From Streptomyces sp. DH12 (GTDB lineage Bacteria > Actinomycetota > Actinomycetes > Streptomycetales > Streptomycetaceae), in NCBI RefSeq assembly GCF_020873895.1, contig NZ_JAHWGT010000024.1, positions 1-64,000 of the forward strand: 64,000 nt of DNA, read 5' to 3'. A program made the translations under genes and the position numbers. The notes under the pieces are model-generated. The model saw only the letters and a list, made by a program, of their open reading frames with translations. It was not told where the DNA came from and did not search any database. Shown piece by piece: positions 8,188 through 16,690 of the stretch; within the stretch, counting starts at the first letter, position 1, and the number at the start of each line of letters is the position of its first letter.

Positions 8188-9647
8188 GGGCGGTCCGACG
8201 GGTCCGAGGGGTCGGAGGGATCGGCGGGGGCGCCGGGCGGCTCCGGGGGCCGCGCCCCCGGAGCCTTCGCCCCGCCCGGCCCGGACGCGGTGACGGCCTC
8301 GCCGGCGGTGACGGCCAGCCGGCGCAGGGCCTGTTCCTCGCTGTACGCGCGGAGGTAGCCGACGACGGTGTTGGTGACGGCGACCAGGGGCACGGCGACG
8401 ACCGCGCCGCCGATGCCGGCGACGAGACCGCCCGTGGCGACGGTCAGGACGACGGCGAGCGGGTGCACCCGTACGGCCCGGCCGAGGATGAACGGCTGGA
8501 GGACGTGCCCCTCGATCTGCTGCACGGCCAGCACCACCAGGAGCACCATCAGGGCGGTGAACACGCCGTTGGTGACGAGGGCGACGACGACGGCGAGGGC
8601 GCCGGAGATGACGGCTCCGACCAGCGGGATGAAGGCGAAGAGGAAGATGAACACGCCGAGCGGCACCGCGAGGGGCACGTCGAGGAAGTAGATGCCAAGA
8701 CCGATGAAGATCGCGTCGATGAGGGCGACGATCACCGTGCCGCGGACGTACGCGGTGAGGGTGCGCCAGGCGCGGGGCCCGGCGCCGGCGACGCCCGGCC
8801 GGGCCTGGGCGGGCACGAGCCGCAGCGTCCACTCCCACACCTTCCGCCCGTCGTAGAGGAGGAAGAGGGTCGAGAACATCGCCAGCAGCATCCCGGTGAG
8901 CACCTCGACCATGACGGTGACGCCGGTGAGGCCCGCGGAGGTGATCTGCTCGGTGTTGGTGCCGATGGTGTCGCTGAGGTTCTCGGCGATGTCGTTGATC
9001 TGGCTCTCGGTCACGTGGAACGGGCTGTCCAGCGCCCAGCGCTTCAGCTCCTCGATGCCGTCCCGCACCCGCGCGGAGACGTCGCCGAGGTTGTCCATGA
9101 CCTGCCACACGACGAACCAGCCGACCAGCCCCATGATGACGAAGCCGGTGACGGCGGTGACGGCGGTGGCCACGCCGCGCGGCAGGCCGGTCCGCCGCAG
9201 CCGGGCGACGGTCGGCTGGAGCAGCGCGGTGATGAGGAGCGCGGCGACGAAGGCGAGCACGACCAGCTGCACCGCGCTGATGACCTTCATCAACACCCAC
9301 AGGGTGCCCGCGAGGACGAGCAGCCGCCAGCCGGCCTCGGCGGCGACGCGCACCCCCCACGGCACGGCGTCCGCGGGGTCGGGGCGGGCCGCGACGGCCG
9401 GGGCGTACGCGGGCGGTGCGGGGACGATCCCGGGGGTGGGGGCGTCCTCGCCCGGTCCGCCCGCGGCGGTACCGGCTCCGGGGCCCGGCACGCCGCGCCG
9501 CCCGCCCGGCGGGCCGGCGGCGGGCACGCCGCCGGGGCCGTCGGCCTCCGCCTCGGCGGCCGCCCGTTCGCGACGCTCTTCCAGCTGCCGCCCCATACGG
9601 CTCAGTCCGGCACCCAGCCGGCCGAGCCACCCTGGCACTCTCGACAT
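8184..9647 (-). CDS. AI-2E family permease (TqsA/PerM type)
   Basis: 487-residue polytopic protein. A charged, low-complexity N-terminal tail of about 100 residues leads into paired helices near 110-150 (LLVLAGTLWVLMKVISAVQLVVLAFVAALLI), a hydrophilic stretch with DIAENLSDTIG, and further helices to about 420 including the family region LGVFIFLFAFIPLVGAVISGALAVVVAL. The C-terminal tail ends in a short DPS repeat. The family includes the AI-2 exporter TqsA and Na+/H+ antiporters; function cannot be deduced from homology alone. The stop overlaps the start of the next gene. ATG 9647 begins MSRVPGWLGRLG. Confidence 0.88.
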   Translation of the reverse strand: MSRVPGWLGRLGAGLSRMGRQLEERRERAAAEAEADGPGGVPAAGPPGGRRGVPGPGAGTAAGGPGEDAPTPGIVPAPPAYAPAVAARPDPADAVPWGVRVAAEAGWRLLVLAGTLWVLMKVISAVQLVVLAFVAALLITALLQPTVARLRRTGLPRGVATAVTAVTGFVIMGLVGWFVVWQVMDNLGDVSARVRDGIEELKRWALDSPFHVTESQINDIAENLSDTIGTNTEQITSAGLTGVTVMVEVLTGMLLAMFSTLFLLYDGRKVWEWTLRLVPAQARPGVAGAGPRAWRTLTAYVRGTVIVALIDAIFIGLGIYFLDVPLAVPLGVFIFLFAFIPLVGAVISGALAVVVALVTNGVFTALMVLLVVLAVQQIEGHVLQPFILGRAVRVHPLAVVLTVATGGLVAGIGGAVVAVPLVAVTNTVVGYLRAYSEEQALRRLAVTAGEAVTASGPGGAKAPGARPPEPPGAPADPSDPSDPSDRP

Positions 9648-9758
9648 GTTCTTCCCTTTTCCCCCACCACTCCCCCGGCGATCCGGTTCCCCGACGGTAC
9701 ACGCACGGAGCCCCTCACCGAAGGACGGTGAGGGGCTCCGCGACGCGGTGCGCCGGTG

Positions 9759-10472
9759 TCAGTACCAGTGGTTGGCCTGCCAGAACGACCAGGCGCCGCA
9801 GGGGCTGCCGTAGCGCTCGTTCATGTAGTTGAGGCCCCACTTGATCTGGGTGGCCGGGTTGGTCCGCCAGTCGGCGCCCGCGGAGGCCATCTTGGAGCCG
9901 GGGAGCGCCTGGACCAGGCCGTACGCGCCGGAGGAGGGGTTCTGGGCGCGGTAGTTCCAGGTGGACTCGCGCTCCACGATGTTGCTGAAGCACTGGAACT
10001 GGTCGCCCGGAATCATCTGGCGTGCCATGGCCTGCACTTCGGCGACGGAGTACGAGGACTGGGTGGCGAAGCTGGAGGCGTCACGGGCGGCGTCGCGGCT
10101 GGCCCGCTCGCGGTCCTCGCGCTCCTTCTTCTCCTTCTCGGCCCGCTCCTGCTCGGCCTTCTCCTCGGCGGCGGCCTTCTTCGCCTCGGCGTCCTTGGCC
10201 GCCTGGACGCGCGCGGCCTCCCAGGCGGACTGCTGGGCCGCGGTGTCGGCGGCGGCGGCCTGCGCCTCCGCCTGCTGCGTCAGGGACGCGACCTGTACCT
10301 GGGCCTGCTCGCCGGCGGGGATGTCCGCCAGGAGGGTGGCGTCGGCGGCGGTCGCCTCGAACTTCTCCGGGGCCGCCTGCGGGTTGCCCGCGGCGACGCC
10401 GACGACGGCGCCGACGGTGGTGACCGCGGTGGCCGACGCCACCGCGAATCCCCGGACCGAGATCCGGCTCAC
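9759..10472 (-). CDS. Secreted lytic transglycosylase with SLT domain
   Basis: 237-residue exported protein. N-terminal signal-like segment (ISVRGFAVASATAVTTVGAVVGVAAG), then an Ala/Glu/Lys-rich coiled coil (about residues 50-130, AKDAEAKKAAAEEKAEQERAEKEKK region), then an SLT-type domain with the catalytic glutamate in IVERESTWNYRAQNPSSGAYGLVQALPG and a C-terminal WGLNYMNERYGSP...NHWY. It should cleave peptidoglycan glycan strands outside the membrane, during growth or spore germination. I chose GTG 10472 because GAAGGA sits 6 nt upstream of it; an ATG further up (10499) lies on the other side of that site. Streptomyces cell-wall hydrolases of this type are often under a c-di-AMP riboswitch, but a convincing one is not present here. 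Confidence 0.92.
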   Translation of the reverse strand: MSRISVRGFAVASATAVTTVGAVVGVAAGNPQAAPEKFEATAADATLLADIPAGEQAQVQVASLTQQAEAQAAAADTAAQQSAWEAARVQAAKDAEAKKAAAEEKAEQERAEKEKKEREDRERASRDAARDASSFATQSSYSVAEVQAMARQMIPGDQFQCFSNIVERESTWNYRAQNPSSGAYGLVQALPGSKMASAGADWRTNPATQIKWGLNYMNERYGSPCGAWSFWQANHWY

Positions 10473-10873
10473 ACGGTTTCCTTCCAGCATCGCCCGCACA
10501 GGTGACCTCGCGGGCGCGATCGTGCCCCTGACGCTGGTCCCCCACTCACTGGGTCACGAGGGACACGGGCCCGGTGGGCGACTCCCCTGCGGGAGCGCCG
10601 CGTGGTGCTCGGGCGGCATACGGCGGACGGCTGTTGAGTTGTACCGCCACGGGTCCGTGAGGATGTGGCTGTGCCGTATGCGGGGCCTGACGGAAGCAAG
10701 ACTCTGCCGGAAGCGCTCGGCGGGTGGCAATTCCTCGCCGCGTGTGAAAGCTCACACCCCTTCCGTCCCAGGAGTTTTGACCAAAGGGGCGCGGGACGCG
10801 GAGCCGCCCGGCTAAGCTCTCGCGCTCCGCCGGGCGGCCCAACTCCGTTATGCGGTTGTCGGCTTGGATACGG
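10473..10873. other. Intergenic region upstream of the transglycosylase
   Basis: About 400 bp without a supported gene. It holds the phoH terminator hairpin at its right end and the promoter/leader of the leftward transglycosylase gene. Short stems such as ctcccctgcgggag (10581-10594) are present in the leader. No complete known riboswitch could be folded by eye. Confidence 0.5.
10803..10838 (-). terminator. Terminator hairpin downstream of the PhoH gene
   Basis: A perfect 10-bp stem, gccgcccggc (10803-10812) with gccgggcggc (10829-10838), 16-nt loop, begins 36 bp beyond the stop codon of the leftward PhoH gene. Confidence 0.75.
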
Positions 10874-12196
10874 TCAGATATGTCCGTCTTCCAGCAGTTC
10901 GGTCACCAACGCGGCGATCTGCGAGCGCTCGGACCGGGTGAGCGTGACGTGCGCGAAGAGCGGATGCCCCTTCAGTTTCTCGACGACGGCGACGACTCCG
11001 TCGTACCGGCCGACCCGCAGGTTGTCCCGCTGGGCGACGTCGTGGGTGAGCACGACGCGGGAGTTCGCCCCGATCCTGGAGAGCACGGTCAGCAGGACGT
11101 TGCGCTCCAGGGACTGCGCCTCGTCCACGATGACGAAGGCGTCGTGGAGGGAGCGGCCCCGGATGTGCGTCAGGGGCAGGACCTCCAGCATGTTGCGGGC
11201 GGTGATCTCCTCGATGACCTCGCGGGAGGTGACCGCGGAGAGGGTGTCGAAGACGGCCTGGGCCCACGGGCTCATCTTCTCGGCCTCGTTGCCCGGCAGG
11301 TAGCCGAGCTCCTGCCCGCCCACGGCGTACAGTGGCCGGAACACCATGATCTTCTGGTGCTGCCGGCGTTCCAGGACCGCTTCGAGGCCGGCGCACAGCG
11401 CCAGCGCGGACTTGCCGGTGCCGGCTCTGCCGCCGAGCGACACGATGCCGACGTCCGGGTCGAGCAGCAGGTCCAGCGCGATGCGCTGCTCGGCGCTGCG
11501 CCCGCGGATGCCGAACACCTCGCGGTCGCCGCGCACCAGCCGCACCGCCCCGTCGGGCGTGGTCCGGCCCAGCGCCTTGCCGCGCGGCGACTGGAGCACC
11601 AGCCCGGTGTGCACGGGCAGCCCGGCCGTCTCGGGCACCTCCAGCGTCTCCTGCGCGTAGAGCAGGTCGACCTGTTCGGCGGAGAGCGGCACGTCGCACA
11701 TGCCGGTCCAGCCCGAGTCGGTGATGGCCAGCTCGGCGCGGTACTCCTCGGCGAGGAGGCCGACGGAGGACGCCTTGATGCGCAGGGGGAGGTCCTTGGA
11801 GACGACGGTGACGTCGTACCCCTCGGCCTGGAGGTTGCGCGCCACCGCGAGGATCCGCGAGTCGTTGTCCCCGAGCCGGTAGCCGGCCGGGAGGACGCCC
11901 GGGTCCGAGTGGTTGAGCTCCACGCGCAGGGTCCCGCCGAGTTCGCCGACGGGGATGGGGGCGTCGAGGCGGCCGTACCGGACGCGCATGTCGTCCAGCA
12001 GCCGCAGCGCCTGGCGGGCGAAGTAGCCCAGCTCGGGGTGGTGCCTCTTGGCCTCCAGCTCCGTCACCACCACGATCGGCAGCACGACCTCGTGCTCCTC
12101 GAAGCGGGACATGGCGTTGGGGTCGGCCAGCAGGACGCTGGTGTCGAGTACGTAGGTGCGCCGGTCGTTCATACGGCGCTTAGTGCTGGTCACCAC
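10874..12196 (-). CDS. PIN domain-PhoH ATPase fusion protein
   Basis: About 440 residues. An N-terminal PIN nuclease domain (residues 14-150) carries the acidic set beginning YVLDTS (D18), VVTELEAKR (E47), LGDNDSRI and VVSKD. The C-terminal half is a PhoH P-loop ATPase with Walker [10 protein letters not shown] (255-263) and Walker [12 protein letters not shown]-PhoH (PhoH2) proteins of actinobacteria unwind and cleave RNA. GTG 12196 gives [20 protein letters not shown], which matches the start I remember for Streptomyces relatives; ATG 12172 is the alternative and leaves the PIN domain intact. Neither has an obvious ribosome site. The gene is single, with a terminator after it. Confidence 0.92.
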   Translation of the reverse strand: MVTSTKRRMNDRRTYVLDTSVLLADPNAMSRFEEHEVVLPIVVVTELEAKRHHPELGYFARQALRLLDDMRVRYGRLDAPIPVGELGGTLRVELNHSDPGVLPAGYRLGDNDSRILAVARNLQAEGYDVTVVSKDLPLRIKASSVGLLAEEYRAELAITDSGWTGMCDVPLSAEQVDLLYAQETLEVPETAGLPVHTGLVLQSPRGKALGRTTPDGAVRLVRGDREVFGIRGRSAEQRIALDLLLDPDVGIVSLGGRAGTGKSALALCAGLEAVLERRQHQKIMVFRPLYAVGGQELGYLPGNEAEKMSPWAQAVFDTLSAVTSREVIEEITARNMLEVLPLTHIRGRSLHDAFVIVDEAQSLERNVLLTVLSRIGANSRVVLTHDVAQRDNLRVGRYDGVVAVVEKLKGHPLFAHVTLTRSERSQIAALVTELLEDGHI

Positions 12197-12698
12197 GGAA
12201 GGACAGACCCCCTCTGTTAGAGGCACGTGAGGTCGGTTGCGACTGCGGCGGCGTCGCGGGGGGATGGGCCGGGCTCGGGCCACGATGCGCGGGGCCGCGA
12301 CACCGGCCCTCGGTCGTCCTGGTGCAAAGGGCCTCCCGGGCGAGCGGGCTTCGTACCGCTCACTCTCGCAAGGGATATGCCCTTCTCGCCGCCCCACCAT
12401 GCCAGGAGAGCCGATGGCATATGACACCCCGTGGGGACGGGCGCGGGCGCTGTTCGGTGCGCGGTGGGGCGGGCGCGGTGGGGCGGGCGGGCCCGGCGTG
12501 TCGGGCCGGGTGCGGCGGGGCGCCGGACGGGCGGGCGGCCTGGGGCGGGGCCGGGCGGGGCCCGGTGGTCGGCGGTGGGGCCGGGGGGCTGGAAGGGGAA
12601 CGCCTGGGGCGCCCGGCGGCACGTGGCCGGGGGGCGGTGGTGCCGGGGGGCGGTGGTGCCGGGGGGACGGTGCTGCCGGGGGGCCGGGTGGCGAGGCG
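12197..12698. other. G-rich intergenic region between phoH and uppS
   Basis: About 500 bp with no credible gene. The left part carries the leftward phoH promoter. A 6-bp inverted repeat (atgcca...tggcat) spans about 12400-12421. The right part is strongly G-rich on the + strand and ends in the tandem repeat listed separately; it forms the 3' flank of uppS. Confidence 0.5.
12627..12688. repeat. 16-bp G-rich tandem repeat, about 3.5 copies
   Basis: The unit ccggggggcggtggtg occurs at 12627-12642 and 12643-12658, with a variant at 12659-12675 and a partial copy after it. G6 runs recur at 16-17 bp spacing, so the strand could form a G-quadruplex. It begins 11 bp past the uppS stop on the leftward strand. 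Confidence 0.75.
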
Positions 12699-13460
12699 TC
12701 AGGTGCCGTAGCGGCGGTGGCGGGCGGCGTAGTCGCGCAGCGCGCGGAGGAAGTCGACCTTGCGGAAGGCCGGCCAGTGGACCTCGCAGAAGTAGTACTC
12801 GGAGTGCGCGCTCTGCCAGAGCATGAAGCCGGACAGGCGCTGCTCGCCGCTGGTGCGGATCACCAGGTCCGGGTCGGGCTGGCCGCGCGTGTACAGGTGC
12901 TCGGCGATCATGTCGATGTCGACGACCTCGGCGAGCTCCTCGAACGAGGTGCCCCGCTCGGCGTGGTCGAGCAGCAGCGAGCGGACCGCGTCGGCGATCT
13001 CCTGCCGGCCGCCGTAGCCGACGGCGACGTTGACGAGTATCCCGTCGATGTGCCGCGTCGCCTCCTGGGCCTCCTTCAGGACCGCCTGGGTGCGCTGCGG
13101 CAGCAGGTCCATCGTGCCCACGTGGTGGACGCGCCAGCGGCCGTCGGAGGCGATGGTGCGGACCGCGTCCTCGATGATGCCGAGGAGCGGCACGAGCTGC
13201 GCCTCGGGCCGGTTGAGGTTGTCGGTGGACAGCATCCAGAGCGTGACGACCTCGACGTCCGTCTCCGTGCACCAGCCGAGCATCTCCATGATCTTGCTGG
13301 CGCCGGCCTTGTGCCCCTGCTCGGGCGTACCGCCGGACGCCTTCGCCCAGCGCCGGTTGCCGTCGAGGATGACGCCGATGTGCTTGGGCACCTGGGCGTG
13401 GTCGAGTCGGCCCTCCACCCGGCGCGCGTAGAGCCCGTACACCAGGTCGCGCAAGTTCAC
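12699..13460 (-). CDS. uppS: Isoprenyl transferase (undecaprenyl diphosphate synthase type)
   Basis: 253-residue cis-prenyltransferase. The catalytic aspartate D33 lies in [10 protein letters not shown]; further family blocks include [34 protein letters not shown] and the C-terminal [27 protein letters not shown] with its metal and substrate contacts. It condenses isopentenyl diphosphate onto an allylic primer to make the C50-C55 lipid that carries peptidoglycan and teichoic acid precursors. GTG 13460 is preceded by GAGGTGGG at good spacing. It is divergent from the aldo/keto reductase gene with a 114-bp promoter region. Actinobacteria often have two paralogues, so chain length is not certain. 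Confidence 0.94.
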   Translation of the reverse strand: MNLRDLVYGLYARRVEGRLDHAQVPKHIGVILDGNRRWAKASGGTPEQGHKAGASKIMEMLGWCTETDVEVVTLWMLSTDNLNRPEAQLVPLLGIIEDAVRTIASDGRWRVHHVGTMDLLPQRTQAVLKEAQEATRHIDGILVNVAVGYGGRQEIADAVRSLLLDHAERGTSFEELAEVVDIDMIAEHLYTRGQPDPDLVIRTSGEQRLSGFMLWQSAHSEYYFCEVHWPAFRKVDFLRALRDYAARHRRYGT

Positions 13461-13574
13461 CGATCCCACCTCTCGCATCCGGGGCAGCGGACGCCCCGGG
13501 TCCCGCCACATTACTGGGCCCGGCGGACGACGGCCCAACCCAGGTGTGTCACAACTCCGTGATAGGGAGAAAGC

Positions 13575-14612
13575 ATGTCCGCATCCCCCGTGCACCGCGC
13601 CGCCGACGACCGGTACGACTCCATGGAGTACCGCCGCACCGGCCGCAGCGGCCTCAAGCTTCCCGCCGTCTCCCTGGGCCTCTGGCACAACTTCGGCGAC
13701 GACCGCACCCTGGAGTCCCAGCGCGCCATCCTGCGCCGGGCGTTCGACCTGGGTGTCACCCACTTCGACCTGGCCAACAACTACGGCCCGCCGCCCGGCT
13801 CCGCCGAGCTGAACTTCGGGAAGATCTTCGCGCAGGACTTCCGCCCGTACCGGGAAGAGCTGGTCGTCTCCACGAAGGCCGGGTACTTCATGCACCCCGG
13901 CCCGTACGGCGAGTGGGGCTCCCGCAAGTACCTGCTGTCCTCGCTCGACGCCTCGCTCCGGCGGATGGGCCTGGAGTACGTCGACATCTTCTACTCGCAC
14001 CGCTTCGACCCGCACACGCCGCTCGAGGAGACGATGGGCGCGCTCGCCACCGCCGTACGGCAGGGCAAGGCGCTGTACGCGGGAGTCTCCTCGTACTCCG
14101 CCGAGCAGACGGTCGAGGCGGCCGGGCTCCTGCGCGAGATGGGCGTTCCCGCGCTGATCCACCAGCCGTCCTACTCGATGATCAACCGGTGGACGGAGGA
14201 GGACGGCCTCCTCGACACGCTGGAGGCCGAGGGCATGGGCTGCATCGCGTTCGCGCCGCTGGCCCAGGGCCTGCTCACGGACAAGTACCTGAAGGGCGTC
14301 CCGGAGGGTTCGCGGGCCTCGCTCGGCAAGTCGCTGGACCCGGGGCTGCTCTCGGAGGAGGTCGTCCGGCGGCTGCACGGCCTCGACGGCATCGCGCGGC
14401 GGCGCGGCCAGTCCCTGGCGCAGCTGGCGCTGACGTGGGTGCTGCGCGACGAGCGGATGACGTCCGCGCTGATCGGCGCGTCGAGCGTGGGGCAGCTGGA
14501 GCAGAACGTCGCGGCGCTCGGTGGCCCGGCCCTCACGGAGGAGGAGCTGCGGGAGATCGACTCGTACGCCGTCGACACCGAGGGCGTCAACATCTGGGCC
14601 GCGCGGGGCTGA
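13575..14612 (+). CDS. Aldo/keto reductase, YghZ (glyceraldehyde-3-phosphate reductase) group
   Basis: 345-residue TIM-barrel oxidoreductase. The catalytic tetrad is visible as D65 and Y70 (FDLANNYGP), K101 (VSTKAGY) and H142 (FYSHRFD); the NADPH-binding end reads SALIGASSVGQLEQN. The sequence around MEYRRTGRSGLKLPAVSLGLWHNFG and the length match the E. coli YghZ/Gpr group, which reduces L-glyceraldehyde 3-phosphate and other toxic aldehydes. It has its own promoter opposite uppS, a gatagggaga ribosome site before the ATG at 13575, and a strong terminator after it. Confidence 0.92.
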   Translation: MSASPVHRAADDRYDSMEYRRTGRSGLKLPAVSLGLWHNFGDDRTLESQRAILRRAFDLGVTHFDLANNYGPPPGSAELNFGKIFAQDFRPYREELVVSTKAGYFMHPGPYGEWGSRKYLLSSLDASLRRMGLEYVDIFYSHRFDPHTPLEETMGALATAVRQGKALYAGVSSYSAEQTVEAAGLLREMGVPALIHQPSYSMINRWTEEDGLLDTLEAEGMGCIAFAPLAQGLLTDKYLKGVPEGSRASLGKSLDPGLLSEEVVRRLHGLDGIARRRGQSLAQLALTWVLRDERMTSALIGASSVGQLEQNVAALGGPALTEEELREIDSYAVDTEGVNIWAARG

Positions 14613-14657
14613 CCGCCGCCGACCGGCCGGGGAGGGTGACCGGCGGGGGGGGCGGGG

Positions 14658-14690
<33 letters not shown>

Positions 14691-14694
14691 AAAA

Positions 14695-14729
14695 CGGGCC
14701 GGTCCGTGGGGGGGATACGGACCGGCCCG
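14695..14729. terminator. Terminator after the aldo/keto reductase gene
   Basis: A perfect 13-bp stem pairs 14695-14707 (cgggccggtccgt) with 14717-14729, loop of nine. It is preceded by AAAAA on the + strand, giving a U-tract for leftward transcripts, so it may stop both strands. Confidence 0.85.
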
Positions 14730-14963
14730 AGGGGGGGTTTCCACCATAACCCTTCATAAGTCGTGCCGCGCGCCACGACATGCCACCACTACGCTCCGGA
14801 AACACCCGACCGCCCTGCGGACACGGCCCGGGGTGGTGCGGAACCCGCCCCCGGGCCCCGGCGTGTCCTCCGCAGGAGGGACCCCGCGTCGGGGGCGCCG
14901 GGTTGACGCCCGAGGGGCGGTCGGGGGCTCGGACCGGCCGCCGCGAACGGTCCGCGGACGCCC

Positions 14964-15926
14964 CTAGCGGTGGGCGAGGGCGCCGAACAGGACGCCGAGG
15001 AGTGCCCCGCCGATCATGAACGGCCCGAAGGGGATCGCGGTCCGGCGGTTCGCGCGCCGCAGCGCGACGAGACCGAGCCCGTACAGGGCACCGAGGAGGA
15101 ACCCGGCGAACGCGCCGCTCAGCAGCACCCCCCAGCCGTACCAGCCGAGCGCGCAGCCCAGTGGGAGGGCGAGCTTCACGTCGCCGAAGCCCATGCCGTC
15201 CGGGTTCACCAGGAACAGCACGAGGTACGCCCCGCCGAGCGCGAGCCCGCCGAGGACGGCCGTGCGCCACGACCCGGCGTGGCCGGGCAGCAGCGCGGCG
15301 GCCCCGAGGAGCAGGGGCAGGGCCGCGGCGAGCGGCAGGGTGAGGAGGTCGGGGAGCCGGTGCACCCGCCGGTCGACGACCGCGAGGAGCAGCGCGAACG
15401 GCGCGGCGAGCAGCCACACGGCCAGCTCGGGCCGGTACCCGGTGGCGGCGGCGAGTGCGGAGGAGGCGGCGGCACCGACGACGGCGGGGACGACCGCCGG
15501 GCGCGGCCGGCGGGCGGGGGATGGCGGGGTGGCCGCCCCGGCGGGCGGGGTGGCCGGCCGGGCGGGCGGGGTGGCCGGCCGGGCGGGCGGGGTGGCCGGC
15601 CGGGCGGGCGGGGTGGCGGCCCGGGCGGGCGCAGTGGCGGCCTCGCCGGGCGGGGCCGTGGCGTCGCTGGACGGGGCCGTGGCGTCGCCCCGCGGGGCGG
15701 TGGCCTCGCCCGGTGGGGTGGCGGCCGGTCGGTCGGCGGGCGCGCAGGCGGGGCAGCGGGCGGGGCCGAGCCAGCCGCGCGGGCCGGGGGCGTATGGGTG
15801 CCCGGCGGGGCAGGCGGTACGCCAGGGGTCGTCGGGTTCGACGGCGAGCCGGTAGGCGGCGCGCTGCGCGAGCGCCCCCGCGGCGGCACCCCACAGGGCG
15901 GCGACGGCGATCAGGGTGGCGTCCAC
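14964..15926 (-). CDS. A24-type prepilin leader peptidase (TadV/CpaA-like)
   Basis: 320-residue polytopic aspartic protease. Both catalytic aspartates of the family are present: D in LAVVDRRVHRLPD and D in the GxGD-like GFGDVKLA motif. Hydrophobic helices fill residues 150-315. An N-terminal cytoplasmic part has four cysteines (ACPAGHPY and ARCPAC), like the zinc-binding loop of TFPP enzymes, followed by an Ala/Thr/Pro-rich spacer made of tandem ATPPARP repeats. It should cleave the Flp pilin and TadE-like pseudopilins encoded 5-10 kb to the right. GTG 15926 is chosen (AAGG nine nt upstream); a start 36 nt earlier adds PPHPPK and is possible. Confidence 0.88.
   Translation of the reverse strand: MDATLIAVAALWGAAAGALAQRAAYRLAVEPDDPWRTACPAGHPYAPGPRGWLGPARCPACAPADRPAATPPGEATAPRGDATAPSSDATAPPGEAATAPARAATPPARPATPPARPATPPARPATPPAGAATPPSPARRPRPAVVPAVVGAAASSALAAATGYRPELAVWLLAAPFALLLAVVDRRVHRLPDLLTLPLAAALPLLLGAAALLPGHAGSWRTAVLGGLALGGAYLVLFLVNPDGMGFGDVKLALPLGCALGWYGWGVLLSGAFAGFLLGALYGLGLVALRRANRRTAIPFGPFMIGGALLGVLFGALAHR
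15541..15624. repeat. 21-bp coding tandem repeat in the prepilin peptidase gene
   Basis: Four consecutive 21-bp units (15541-15561, 15562-15582, 15583-15603, 15604-15624); the first three are identical and the fourth differs by a local swap. They encode the ATPPARP heptad repeat of the spacer between the zinc-loop region and the membrane domain. Copy number is likely to vary between strains. Confidence 0.9.
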
Positions 15927-15974
15927 GGGGCCGACCTTAGGGGGATGTGGTGGACAGGTCACGGGGTCGGTGGG

Positions 15975-16190
15975 CGGCGGGCGGTGTTCGGTTGGGGGGG
16001 TGTTGGGCGGGTGGCGGGGGCAGCGGACGGTGTTCGGTGGGCGGCGAGGCCGGTGGGCGGCGGGCAGTGTTCGGCGGGGGGGGGGAGCGGCGACCGGCGG
16101 GCGGTGTTTGGCGGTTGGGCGGTGGGCATGCCAGGGGGCCGATGCGCGCGCGGGCCACGGAAGACGGCGGACGTGTTCGGCGGGTGGCCA
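15975..16190. repeat. Degenerate repeats around a gtgttcgg core
   Basis: The octamer gtgttcgg occurs at 15984, 16030, 16067 and 16173, with gtgtttgg at 16104. Spacing is 46, 37, 37 and 69 bp, and flanking ggcgg/gggcgg sequence recurs with it. The block fills the region between the divergent prepilin peptidase and DUF192 genes. Confidence 0.7.
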
Positions 16191-16210
16191 CGGGGCCGTA
16201 CCGTTCGGGC

Positions 16211-16690
16211 ATGGCGGAGTGGCGGAACGGTACGGGCGTCCTCAGGGTCGTGGACGGCGGCGGCGCCGGGGGCGCGGGCGGGGGCGTCGACGGCGCGGGC
16301 GTCGACGGCGCGGGCGGTGGCGGCGCGGGCGGTGGCGGTGGCGTCCCGGTCGAGATCGCGGCGACGTACCGGTCGCGGGCGCGGGGGCTGCTCGGCCGGG
16401 ACGGGATCGACGGGGCGCTGCTGCTGACGCCGTGCGGCAGCGTGCACACCTTCCGGATGCGGTTCGCCATCGACGTGGCGTACCTGCGGCGCGACCTGAC
16501 GGTCCTCGCGGTCGTGCGGGGGATGCGGCCCGGCCGGCTGGGGCTGCCCCGGCCGCGGGCCCGGCACGTGCTGGAGGCGGAGGCCGGGGCGTGGGAGCGG
16601 TGGGGGGTGCGGCCGGGCGTGCGGCTCGCCGTGGACCCGGATCCGGCCGGTCAGGGCGGGCCGGGGCCGAGCAGCGTGAACGCCCCGTAG
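16211..16690 (+). CDS. DUF192 family protein with glycine-rich insert
   Basis: 159 residues. After a short start (MAEWRNGTGVLRVV) comes a 40-residue Gly/Ala/Val/Asp-rich stretch made of short GAGVDGAGG-like repeats, then the DUF192 domain with its conserved blocks: YRSRARGLLGRDGIDGALLLTPCGSVHTFRMRFAIDVAYL and the ...LEAEAGAWERWGVRPG end. DUF192 proteins are small beta-rich domains of unknown activity; in actinobacteria one is regularly found next to Tad pilus genes, as here. Its 3' end overlaps the convergent mannosyltransferase gene by 40 nt. The ATG at 16211 is the start that best frames the domain. Confidence 0.85.
   Translation: MAEWRNGTGVLRVVDGGGAGGAGGGVDGAGVDGAGGGGAGGGGGVPVEIAATYRSRARGLLGRDGIDGALLLTPCGSVHTFRMRFAIDVAYLRRDLTVLAVVRGMRPGRLGLPRPRARHVLEAEAGAWERWGVRPGVRLAVDPDPAGQGGPGPSSVNAP

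Noticed and set aside
10490-10620. c-di-AMP (ydaO-type) riboswitch before the transglycosylase gene
   Set aside because: The leader has gggggacc and a following gggg on the leftward strand, as in that motif, but the highly conserved downstream part (gaaccc..cagctaac) is missing, and the overall fold could not be drawn.
13545-13565. CRP-like site between uppS and the aldo/keto reductase
   Set aside because: TCAC-N6-GTGA has the half-sites in the wrong order for CRP and only four matching bases per side.
15541-15624. CRISPR-like array
   Set aside because: The units are contiguous without spacers and in frame with a coding heptad repeat.
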